Source: Bacillota bacterium (GTDB lineage: Bacteria; Bacillota_C; Negativicutes; Sporomusales; Sporomusaceae). From it: DNA of 12,892 bases. The notes under the pieces were generated by a model, which was given only the letters and a program-made list of their open reading frames with translations, was not told where the DNA came from and did no database searches. A program made the translations under genes and the position numbers. The stretch lies in NCBI GenBank assembly GCA_023441125.1, contig JAEZQV010000018.1, forward strand, positions 1 to 12,892, written 5' to 3'. How positions within the stretch are numbered: the stretch's first letter is position 1; each line of letters opens with the position of its first letter. Shown one piece after another: positions 6,910-12,892 of the stretch.

Positions 6910-8002
6910 GGGACTTTGCTCCTTTTTTGCCTTTTGCGAGCAAAGCTATAAATAGTATACTGGGAATCATTACAAGCCCAGAAGAGAAAAATACCGTGCT
7001 TACTTTGGCATGGATAGTGATAGCGGTAATAATATTGGGAGGCAGCATTGCCAGTTGGCTGGCCAGCAGGGCGAGCGCTAGTATTGGCGGCCGGTGTGTA
7101 GGCAACGCCAGCAGGCGGGCCAGCAGATAGGCCGCTACGTAAATATTAATGGCAATGGTAAGAATGCCAAAGATGACCCAGAGAATGATAAAGAAACTTT
7201 CTACCCGCTGGATAAAGCGGCTCAGATGGATAAGCCGCGCCATCTCGAAAAAAGGCAGAATTTTTTCCCGACCTACCTCTACAGAGAATATGCCGGTATA
7301 CACAAAAAAAGTAATGGCGCGGAGGCCGGCACTCAGCAGAATTCCCGTCATACCCGCTGCCCGCATGGTCCGGATATTTTGAAAAGAAGGAGCAAAGACC
7401 GGAATGATGAAAATGCCGGCAAAGGAGCCGGAGGCTAATAGCCCTGTGTAGGCGACTGAAGCTAGGCCGTTGCCGAGCCAGGGGGCGAGATTGTAAATAT
7501 CAAATTTTTCATAAAGTCCCATAAGAATCAGCATGGCGCCAATCAGGCCAAAGGGAAGCACTACATAGGCGGCACGGGCAATTGCTGTTATTCCCAGCTG
7601 CATAAGGATTACTGCCAGCAGCATATACCAGCCGGTAGCCAGCGACATGTCTAAGTCCGGCAAAGCCGTCAGCAGTGTATTTTCACTGAATTGTCGCAGC
7701 AGCAAGACTGCTTCGGTAACAGCGGACAGGATTAACAGCAGGGTAAGCATTCTTGCAGGCCAGGTACCAAGCAAGGTTTCGGTAATTTGATATAAATCGC
7801 CCGGAATACGTTCCATAATATAGAGCATCACCAAGAACAGGCTAATCGCTATACTGCCGCCAACTAGCGGTGCCAGCCAGGCTGCGCTGGCGGCAATCTC
7901 GTCAAATACTGTCCAAATTGAAAGAAATACTGAGGTAAAAGAAGTTAAATAAACAAGCACCATCCCTTCGGCAACCCCCATATTGCCTGGCTGAGAACTC
8001 AT
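6899..8002 (-). CDS. gerB: Spore germination permease, GerAB/APC superfamily
   Basis: This is the B subunit of the germinant receptor: a 367-residue polytopic protein of the spore germination/amino-acid permease family (APC superfamily). It is the likely site of germinant recognition. It shows about ten hydrophobic helices. The family block LPFFEMARLIHLSRFIQRVESFFIILWV, before the last helices, is clearly recognisable. Its length matches the family (about 360-370). The ATG at 8002-8000 overlaps the gerA TGA by 4 nt (ATGA). GGGGAGG in the gerA end gives the ribosome site, so it is translationally coupled to gerA. The ligand cannot be told from sequence alone. Confidence 0.94.
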   Translation of the reverse strand: MSSQPGNMGVAEGMVLVYLTSFTSVFLSIWTVFDEIAASAAWLAPLVGGSIAISLFLVMLYIMERIPGDLYQITETLLGTWPARMLTLLLILSAVTEAVLLLRQFSENTLLTALPDLDMSLATGWYMLLAVILMQLGITAIARAAYVVLPFGLIGAMLILMGLYEKFDIYNLAPWLGNGLASVAYTGLLASGSFAGIFIIPVFAPSFQNIRTMRAAGMTGILLSAGLRAITFFVYTGIFSVEVGREKILPFFEMARLIHLSRFIQRVESFFIILWVIFGILTIAINIYVAAYLLARLLALPTHRPPILALALLASQLAMLPPNIITAITIHAKVSTVFFSSGLVMIPSILFIALLAKGKKGAKSHAL

Positions 8003-9852
8003 GGTGACTTGCCTCCCCGTTTAGTCCTCAGCAGCCAGCGACGGCTTAGGGAAGGCTGTCGGCTGGTATCCAGGGTGTTAAGCTCATCAGGCCTTCGTTC
8101 CTGACGGAATACCGGCCCGCGGACAATGGAATCAAACCCGGGGGTAGTTCTTGGTGCTAAGGGTGAGAAAAAGGGTACACCAAACGAATGCATATAACAA
8201 AATATCGTAGTGATAACGATCAAACCGCTGGCTACGCCGACCAAGCCCATTATGGCCGCTAAAAAAAGAAAAACAAACCGCACCATGCGGATGGCGGCGC
8301 CGGTAATATAGTCAGGAATAGCAAAGGATGCTACCCCGGTGATGGCCACCACGACCACCGTTATCGGACTGATAAGATTGGCAGCCACCACGGCCTGGCC
8401 AAGAATAATACCGCCGACGATGCCAATGGTTTCACCCAGCAAGCCCGGCTTGCGAGTCCCTGCCTCCCGGATGAATTCAAAGGAAAGTTCCATAACGATG
8501 ACTTCCACAATGGCCGGGAAGGGTATTAACTCCCGGCTGCCGGCGATGGCTACCGCCAGATCGGTGGGAATGCCTTCTAAATGATAATAGCAGAGCGCAA
8601 TGTATAACGACGGAATGATGACGGTTGCCATGGCTGCTTCAAACCTAAGCATGCGCATAAAAGTGCCCCAGGGCGGTTTCATGGCAAAATCCTCGGGTGA
8701 TTGAAAAAGGGTAAACAAAGAAATGGGTACGACCAAGGCAAACGGATCGCCGTCAATTAAGATAGCAATCCTGCCTTCGGCCAAATGGGCTGAGACACGG
8801 TCGGGACGTTCGGTGGATAAACTTTGCGGGAAGGGAATATTAGGGTGGTCTTCGATAAAGAAACTGAGTGTTCCGGCGGGAACGATGTCTGTACTGATAT
8901 TATTGATCCGGCGTTTTATTTCCTCGACTAGTCTGGGGTTGGCGATGGATTTTACGTACATTACCGCGCACTCGGTATGGCTGCGTTTCCCCACCGCAAT
9001 TATATCGGCCATCAAATCCGGTGAGCGAAGATTCAGCCGGACAAGCGATAGGTTGATCAGCAGCGTTTCTGTAAAGCTGGATTGACTGCCGCGGACGGTC
9101 TGCTCAATTCGCGGAGTCCCGATTGCCCGGTGCTCAAAGCCTTTAGTTTCAATAATCACAGCCCCGTCGCTGCCGTCAACAAACAGTACGGTATCGCCAG
9201 CTTGAACAGCCCGGCTGATGGCTTGAAACTCCTGAATGACTTGTACCTGATTAATCGGTAAAACCTGCGTGGCTAATACCGTCAGCAGATTACTATTTCG
9301 CGAATCAATATTTTTGGCATTCAAAAGCGGCGTCAATACTGTCGAATTAATATCTTTTTTATCGACCAGGGATTTGGAAAATAGTATGGCCGCTTCCACC
9401 GGCGGACTCATAGGAATGTAGAACCGGCGCAGGATATAGTCGTTATTATTGGGGAGCTCAAAGAGCGCATGGATACGGAACGCATTTTCCTTAAGGCTGG
9501 CGCTCACCTTCTGCGCTTCCGGACTTTGGCTGCTTGTGTACGTTAGTAAAAGGGGCGAGATTTCTTCGGTCTGTTTTTCCAGAGAGTGTATTTCTTTTTG
9601 GACTGCCTGGATTGTTTCTGAATTGAGAGAATTAATGAGAATGTTTTTGGTTTGATCCAGGGCTGTTTCGACCCGGCGGGCGACCCGCAGCGTGGCGTCA
9701 AGCCCGGTAGCGGCACTCGCCAATCCAGTTGGTGAAGGCTGCCGGGAAAGCGTATTTTCCGCAAGAAGAAATGGCTTTGCCGCATTCTCCGGTTTATAGA
9801 TGAGTAGCTGCATAGCACTGCGCAATAGTTTTGTAATGATACTGTCCGTCAT
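7999..9852 (-). CDS. gerA: Spore germination protein GerA family, with long N-terminal extension
   Basis: This is the A subunit of the germinant receptor, a spore inner-membrane protein. The GerA domain starts near residue 130 (ELPNNNDYILRRF; YIP) and runs through LVDKKDINSTVLTPLL, the RGSQSSFTETLLINLSLVRLNLRSPDL block, and the membrane part. That part includes PPWGTFMRMLRFEA, VMELSFEFIREAG and GLLGETIGIVGGIILGQAVVAANLISP, then several helices and an SPLAPR tail. The product is 617 residues from ATG 9852 against about 480-520 for typical members. The excess is a roughly 100-residue helical, Ser/Gln/Glu-rich N-terminal extension. A TTG at 9876 is in frame and open, but I prefer ATG 9852 because AAGGTGATC (9867-9859) fits as its ribosome site. 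It is the first gene of gerA-gerB-gerC-small protein. Sigma-G control is expected for such operons, but I see no clear -35/-10 upstream. Confidence 0.94.
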   Translation of the reverse strand: MTDSIITKLLRSAMQLLIYKPENAAKPFLLAENTLSRQPSPTGLASAATGLDATLRVARRVETALDQTKNILINSLNSETIQAVQKEIHSLEKQTEEISPLLLTYTSSQSPEAQKVSASLKENAFRIHALFELPNNNDYILRRFYIPMSPPVEAAILFSKSLVDKKDINSTVLTPLLNAKNIDSRNSNLLTVLATQVLPINQVQVIQEFQAISRAVQAGDTVLFVDGSDGAVIIETKGFEHRAIGTPRIEQTVRGSQSSFTETLLINLSLVRLNLRSPDLMADIIAVGKRSHTECAVMYVKSIANPRLVEEIKRRINNISTDIVPAGTLSFFIEDHPNIPFPQSLSTERPDRVSAHLAEGRIAILIDGDPFALVVPISLFTLFQSPEDFAMKPPWGTFMRMLRFEAAMATVIIPSLYIALCYYHLEGIPTDLAVAIAGSRELIPFPAIVEVIVMELSFEFIREAGTRKPGLLGETIGIVGGIILGQAVVAANLISPITVVVVAITGVASFAIPDYITGAAIRMVRFVFLFLAAIMGLVGVASGLIVITTIFCYMHSFGVPFFSPLAPRTTPGFDSIVRGPVFRQERRPDELNTLDTSRQPSLSRRWLLRTKRGGKSP

Positions 9853-9928
9853 CTTCACGATCACCTTGCTTGTCAATACGTACCTATGTATTGTTTTCCA
9901 TTATTACCATTACAACTATTTTTAATCG

Positions 9929-9958
9929 TGAATAGCCGATTTTAAATTACAGAAACTA
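9929..9958 (+). promoter_or_regulatory. Sigma-G-like promoter for the 126-residue protein
   Basis: TGAATA (9929-9934) matches the sigma-G -35 consensus exactly. A 17-nt spacer leads to GAAACTA (9952-9958), which matches 5 of 7 positions of the CATACTA -10. It lies 18 nt before the ATG at 9977. The gene shares its upstream gap with the ger operon, whose members are typically forespore genes. Strand and spacing fit; experimental support is absent. Confidence 0.5.
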
Positions 9959-9976
9959 TAGTCAGGAGGGATTATA

Positions 9977-10357
9977 ATGCCACAACATGCCAACGGTTTC
10001 CAGCTGGAAAAATCCCAGGAAAATAAACAGCAAGACAGCCGGCAGGAAAATGAGCAAGCGGCGGGCGGTCAGGACGGTACACCGCTTAGTGCTGCCGGCC
10101 AGGTGCTTTCAAACCGGCTTGATGAACAAATTCAACAGTTTGAAGAGCAGCTGCAGGCCAAATCAAACTCAGAATTAAAGCAAATTAGCACGCAGCTCGA
10201 GCAAGTGGAGCGGGAAATGTTATTGGAAAAAATAGATAATGAGCTTAAAACAATTAAAGATACCGTCGTCCGACCCGGGGATATAACCTCAACGGCTGCC
10301 GCCGGCGCCACCGCCGCCGCAATCCAGGTTCAGTCCACGCCAATCGAGACGCCGTAG
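9977..10357 (+). CDS. Small hydrophilic Gln/Glu-rich protein, divergent from gerA; function unknown
   Basis: This is a 126-residue protein that I do not recognise. The first 40 residues are polar and Gln/Asn/Glu-rich (QLEKSQENKQQDSRQENEQ). Residues about 43-95 are a likely coiled coil (LDEQIQQFEEQLQAKSNSELKQISTQLEQVEREMLLEKI). The last 30 are Ala/Thr-rich and probably disordered. There is no signal peptide or membrane helix and no Cys. The ATG at 9977 has GGAGGG (9965-9970) 6 nt upstream, a convincing ribosome site, and a sigma-G-like promoter lies before it. The composition recalls small spore-coat or spore-core proteins in a general way but matches no family I can name. It is transcribed away from gerA, with about 120 nt between the two starts. 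It is probably expressed in the forespore if the promoter call holds. Confidence 0.7.
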   Translation: MPQHANGFQLEKSQENKQQDSRQENEQAAGGQDGTPLSAAGQVLSNRLDEQIQQFEEQLQAKSNSELKQISTQLEQVEREMLLEKIDNELKTIKDTVVRPGDITSTAAAGATAAAIQVQSTPIETP

Positions 10358-10379
10358 GATACACGCGAGGAGGATACGC

Positions 10380-10431
10380 GGGGACGGTTCTTTCGTTTCC
10401 TGAAGAAACGATAAAACATTTCCCCTGTCCC
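10380..10431 (+). repeat. GGGACGGTTC dispersed repeat, copy 2 (complete hairpin unit)
   Basis: Its first 21 bases (10381-10401) match copy 1 at 5361-5381 in 20 positions. This copy is longer and folds. CGTTTC (10394-10399) pairs with GAAACG (10405-10410) over a 5-nt loop, and GGGAC (10381-10385) can pair with GTCCC (10427-10431). It sits in the gap after the 126-residue gene and may act as a transcript end. It has the look of a REP-like dispersed element. Confidence 0.65.
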
Positions 10432-10480
10432 TCTGTTCTTGGCAGCTTGATTAATTTTTTTACGGAATCAATAAAACTAC

Positions 10481-10509
10481 TTGCAAATACTAATGATACT
10501 TTATATAAT
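10481..10509 (+). promoter_or_regulatory. Strong sigma-A promoter for nrtR-pncB
   Basis: TTGCAA (10481-10486) and a perfect TATAAT (10504-10509) are separated by exactly 17 nt. The expected transcription start is near 10516, giving a leader of about 65 nt before the ATG at 10581. The -10 lies inside the inverted repeat at 10496-10547, so a bound regulator would block it. This is the strongest housekeeping promoter in the window. Confidence 0.75.
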
Positions 10510-10547
10510 AAGTACATTGTATTTATTATATAATATGTATAAAGTAT
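10496..10547. promoter_or_regulatory. Nested inverted repeats, probable NrtR operator
   Basis: Two overlapping palindromes share a left arm. The outer arms are ATACTTTATA (10496-10505) and TATAAAGTAT (10538-10547), a perfect 10-bp match. The inner arms are TTATATAATAAGTACA (10501-10516) and TGTATTTATTATATAA (10518-10533), complementary at 15 of 16 positions with one base between. The element overlaps the -10 and the transcription start. Since the first gene is a Nudix-winged-helix regulator, autorepression is the natural reading. A hairpin in the 5' leader is an alternative. Confidence 0.6.
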
Positions 10548-10580
10548 TAAGTCGGGAAGACCGTTGCGGGAGGGGTGAAG

Positions 10581-11498
10581 ATGGCAGGTGAAAATGTAAC
10601 AGCTGCCGAGTTTAATAGCCGCCACAATATGAAAGTGGCAACAGATGTCCTGATCTATACCGTAAAGGACCAGAATCAGGATAATCCCAGAAAGGTTCCG
10701 GAAAAGCAACTGCAGCTGCTGCTGATTCAGCGGCGCGGCAATCCATACAACGGAACCTGGGCAATTCCCGGCGGGGTTGTAGAAAATACGGAGAGTGTTG
10801 ATGCTGCGGCGTACCGTGAACTCAAGGAAGAGACGAACATCGACAATGTCTATATTGAGCAGTTGTATTCCTGGGGTGATGAGAACAGAGATCCCCGCGC
10901 GCAGGAGTCGCCGGACAACCGGGCTGTCAGTATCTCCTATATGGCTTTGGTTGACGGTGAAAAGCTCAATATCCAGGCGGGGGATGACGCTGCCGACGCC
11001 AGATGGTTTTCCGTCGAATCTTCCAGTATGGCCTATACCCTGGAAGACGGGAAAGGCTATATTCTCGGCAAGGAATACGATTACTCCCTGACGCTAACCA
11101 ACCGGGACGGCAGTGAACCGATAACCTGCTCCGCAATTGTGAAAGTGAAGCATATTATCGAAGGAACTGCGATCCGTACCGAACGGGAAATCGTGAAATC
11201 CGACGGTATTGCCTTCGATCATGCCATGATTATTCAGTATAGTTTAGAACGGCTGCGCAATAAAGCGGAGTACACCAATATTGCCTTTAATCTTATGCCG
11301 GAGCTGTTCACACTCGGGGAATTGCAAAGCGTTTATGAAATACTGCTCGGCAAGGAACTGTTGACGCCGAACTTCCGCAAGAAGATGCTGGAGGTCAATA
11401 AGCTGGTAGTTCCCACTAACCATAAAAAAACAGAAGTCGGACACCGCCCATCACAGTTATACCGCTTCAATCCTGAATGGTTTATCAAAAATGTATAG
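10581..11498 (+). CDS. nrtR: NrtR-type Nudix transcriptional regulator of NAD metabolism
   Basis: This is a 305-residue two-domain regulator. Residues about 18-165 form a Nudix domain. The Nudix box is at residues 65-87, ending RELKEETNI: the catalytic Glu/Arg pattern is kept, but the penultimate Gly of the consensus is Asn86. Residues about 216-305 form the C-terminal winged helix (FTLGELQSVYEILLGKELLTPNFRKKML...GHRPSQLYRF), the signature of NrtR proteins. In characterised NrtR the Nudix domain binds ADP-ribose or related NAD metabolites and releases DNA. The ATG at 10581 has GGGAGGGG (10568-10575) at a proper distance; an in-frame GTG at 10575 overlaps that site and is rejected. It is 11 nt ahead of the nicotinate phosphoribosyltransferase gene, the expected target. 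A linker between the domains (about 165-215, beta-rich, EKYEYDYSLTLTNRDG-like) is longer than in compact Nudix enzymes. Confidence 0.88.
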   Translation: MAGENVTAAEFNSRHNMKVATDVLIYTVKDQNQDNPRKVPEKQLQLLLIQRRGNPYNGTWAIPGGVVENTESVDAAAYRELKEETNIDNVYIEQLYSWGDENRDPRAQESPDNRAVSISYMALVDGEKLNIQAGDDAADARWFSVESSSMAYTLEDGKGYILGKEYDYSLTLTNRDGSEPITCSAIVKVKHIIEGTAIRTEREIVKSDGIAFDHAMIIQYSLERLRNKAEYTNIAFNLMPELFTLGELQSVYEILLGKELLTPNFRKKMLEVNKLVVPTNHKKTEVGHRPSQLYRFNPEWFIKNV

Positions 11499-11509
11499 GA
11501 GAGGATACT

Positions 11510-12697
11510 ATGTTGTTAGGCAAAGGCAGCTATCGCGCTTACAATCGTGAGGAAATAAAGGAAAGAACCGACAAGTACTTTACTAAGACCCTGAATGTTG
11601 TGAACATGTTTGGCTCCAAGCAGGTTACCTATGGTGTGTTTTTACGGCGGGATTGCATCTGTGCCATAGAGCCGGCGCTGGCTTTTCTAACCACCAATGC
11701 CCCAGCCACTACCGTGCGGCGGTTACATGAAGAAGGCGCCATCGTTCTTTCCGAGGATGTTCTCTTTACTTATACCGGTCCATTTGACGAACTGGTGGAA
11801 CTGGAGACGTTGCTGTTAAGAAATGTAGGCTTTCCTTGTTTATCGGCATACAATGCCTACAACATGTGCAGCAGTTTACCCAAAGTTACTTTCATGGATA
11901 TGCATCCGCGGCATTCCACCGGCGACGCTATGAGTTATCTTGCTGCCTACGGAGCGAGCGTAGGGAACAAACTGGCCAAATTGCATGGCTGCAAAGGGTT
12001 CATTGGCACGTCGCAGGATTTAACCGCCGATATGTATGGAACGAAAGCCGGTTTGGGAACTATGCCGCATGCTCTCGTCGGCTATGCCGGCAGCACACTG
12101 GAAGCCACTAAAATGTTTATTGCAGCCAACCCGGAAGACAGTACGATTGTTGCCCTTGTGGACTACTACGGCAAAGAAACCACCGACGCATTAGCGGTGG
12201 CCGATTGGTTTTATACCCAGGAGCTTCCCGGCAAAAGCTTAGGAGTGAGACTGGATACCCATGGCGGACGTTTTGCCGAAGGTTTGGATTTTGACAAAAG
12301 TGTGGAGATTATTTGCAGCTGGCTGCATGTTGACAGTGAATACCAGGCCGTGCGAGCCGTGATTGGCGAGGATATCTTTGACTTGATTGATGATGTCACG
12401 AAAGATAAGGTCCGGAAGATTTTGTTCGGCACAGGCGTATCGGCGGCCAATATAATCAATACCCGCAACTGCCTGGATCATGCCGGCTATAAGAATGTAA
12501 GCATTATCGCCTCCAGCGGCTTTGACCTGTTAAAATGCAAAATTATGGCTAAGGCCAAGGCCCCCATCGATGTTGTCGGCACGGGTTCATTTTTACCCTC
12601 AACCCTGAGTGAAACCTATGCCACTGCGGATATCTTCAAATATGACGATACTTTTTCTGTTAAGCTTGGCCGGGAGAAACTGTTTAAAAGCCTCTAA
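11510..12697 (+). CDS. pncB: Nicotinate phosphoribosyltransferase
   Basis: This is a cytosolic enzyme of 395 residues that makes nicotinate mononucleotide from nicotinate and PRPP (with ATP), the first step of the Preiss-Handler NAD salvage route. Family features are an N-terminal domain with FTKTLNVV (24-31), the GTMPHAL segment (183-189) with the conserved His187, the RLDTHGGRFAEG segment (247-258), SSGFD (335-339) and the phosphate-binding GTGSFLP (357-363). The length fits the shorter bacterial/archaeal subfamily rather than E. coli PncB. The ATG at 11510 follows GGAGAGG (11498-11504) by 5 nt. An upstream in-frame TTG at 11477 lies inside nrtR and is not favoured. It is cotranscribed with nrtR and probably repressed by it. 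The gene symbol follows function; this is a type II phosphoribosyltransferase fold. Confidence 0.92.
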   Translation: MLLGKGSYRAYNREEIKERTDKYFTKTLNVVNMFGSKQVTYGVFLRRDCICAIEPALAFLTTNAPATTVRRLHEEGAIVLSEDVLFTYTGPFDELVELETLLLRNVGFPCLSAYNAYNMCSSLPKVTFMDMHPRHSTGDAMSYLAAYGASVGNKLAKLHGCKGFIGTSQDLTADMYGTKAGLGTMPHALVGYAGSTLEATKMFIAANPEDSTIVALVDYYGKETTDALAVADWFYTQELPGKSLGVRLDTHGGRFAEGLDFDKSVEIICSWLHVDSEYQAVRAVIGEDIFDLIDDVTKDKVRKILFGTGVSAANIINTRNCLDHAGYKNVSIIASSGFDLLKCKIMAKAKAPIDVVGTGSFLPSTLSETYATADIFKYDDTFSVKLGREKLFKSL

Positions 12698-12770
12698 CCG
12701 CAAGACGAAGCTAGCCGCAGCTTCCCCCGCTCAGACACTACATAGGCATATAGCTTGGTTCGGAAAAAAG

Positions 12771-12793
12771 GGGCTGTCGCGCTAAGGCGGCCC
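12771..12793 (-). terminator. Hairpin with T-tract on the minus strand
   Basis: GGGC (12771-12774) pairs with GCCC (12790-12793), and CGC (12778-12780) pairs with GCG (12787-12789), with a 3-nt bulge and 6-nt loop. On the minus strand the hairpin is followed by CTTTTTTCC, so it would end transcripts arriving from a gene beyond the right edge. On the + strand the tail is A-rich. Confidence 0.5.
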
Positions 12794-12800
12794 TAAAAAA

Positions 12801-12842
12801 ACAAAAAATGGCTTCCGGCTAGTGCCGGTTGCCATTTTTTGT
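12801..12842. terminator. Intrinsic terminator of the nrtR-pncB operon
   Basis: A perfect 12-bp stem (ACAAAAAATGGC at 12801-12812 with GCCATTTTTTGT at 12831-12842), a TT/TT internal mismatch, then CCGGC-GCCGG with a TAGT loop. The U-rich 3' arm makes it a strong Rho-independent terminator, usable in both directions. The stretch 12698-12892 holds no gene I can support beyond these two hairpins. Confidence 0.85.
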
Positions 12843-12892
12843 TGTAAAATCAAGTTTGTGAAGACAAAGAAATTACAACCAGATTATACAAC

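Noticed and set aside
9853..9876. TTG 9876 as start of gerA
   Set aside because: Open in frame but without a good ribosome site; ATG 9852 has AAGGTGATC at suitable spacing.
10254..10709. A 151-residue open frame on the minus strand across the nrtR promoter
   Set aside because: It covers a strong promoter, operator-like repeats and the REP-like hairpin, and has no family features or ribosome site.

Overview
This window most likely comes from the chromosome of an endospore-forming, anaerobic Firmicute, and the overall flavour suggests the Negativicutes (Sporomusa/Pelosinus type). The evidence is a complete gerA-type germinant receptor operon, a Firmicute-style dCache chemoreceptor, a Nudix-type NAD regulator next to nicotinate phosphoribosyltransferase, good AGGAGG-like ribosome sites and moderate GC content. 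The genus assignment is an inference from family resemblance and was not searched.

Layout, left to right. (1) 1-2322: a 5'-truncated methyl-accepting chemotaxis protein, followed by two tandem perfect hairpins. (2) 2528-3993: a probable small operon on the + strand. It holds a Cys-rich DUF2148 protein, a metallo-beta-lactamase-fold hydrolase whose reading frame is cut by an in-frame amber codon, and a DUF2007-like protein that overlaps the original stop of the hydrolase. It ends at a clear intrinsic terminator. (3) 4259-5344: an MscS-family mechanosensitive channel. A bidirectional terminator at 5408-5440 separates it from the converging ger operon. (4) 9852 down to 5475, minus strand: gerA, gerB, gerC and a previously easy-to-miss 53-residue two-helix membrane protein. 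All are overlapped or spaced by 1 nt. (5) 9977-10357: a divergent small hydrophilic Gln/Glu-rich protein of unknown function behind a sigma-G-like promoter. (6) 10581-12697: a Nudix-winged-helix NrtR-type regulator and nicotinate phosphoribosyltransferase. They are preceded by a strong sigma-A promoter embedded in nested inverted repeats and followed by strong hairpin terminators.

How the genes fit together. GerA/GerB/GerC should form a nutrient receptor in the spore inner membrane. The small fourth membrane protein and the divergent forespore-type gene are natural candidates for accessory spore components. NrtR and the phosphoribosyltransferase make a self-contained NAD salvage unit: the regulator probably senses an NAD-related metabolite and represses the shared promoter. 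The MscS channel and chemoreceptor are independent housekeeping/sensory genes.

Points most worth a second look are the small ger-operon protein, the sigma-G-like gene opposite gerA, the nested operator of nrtR, the amber codon in the hydrolase, and a pair of near-identical GGGACGGTTC-type repeats that flank the ger locus in direct orientation. I did not find a defence system, a mobile element with a transposase, an RNA gene or a true CRISPR array.
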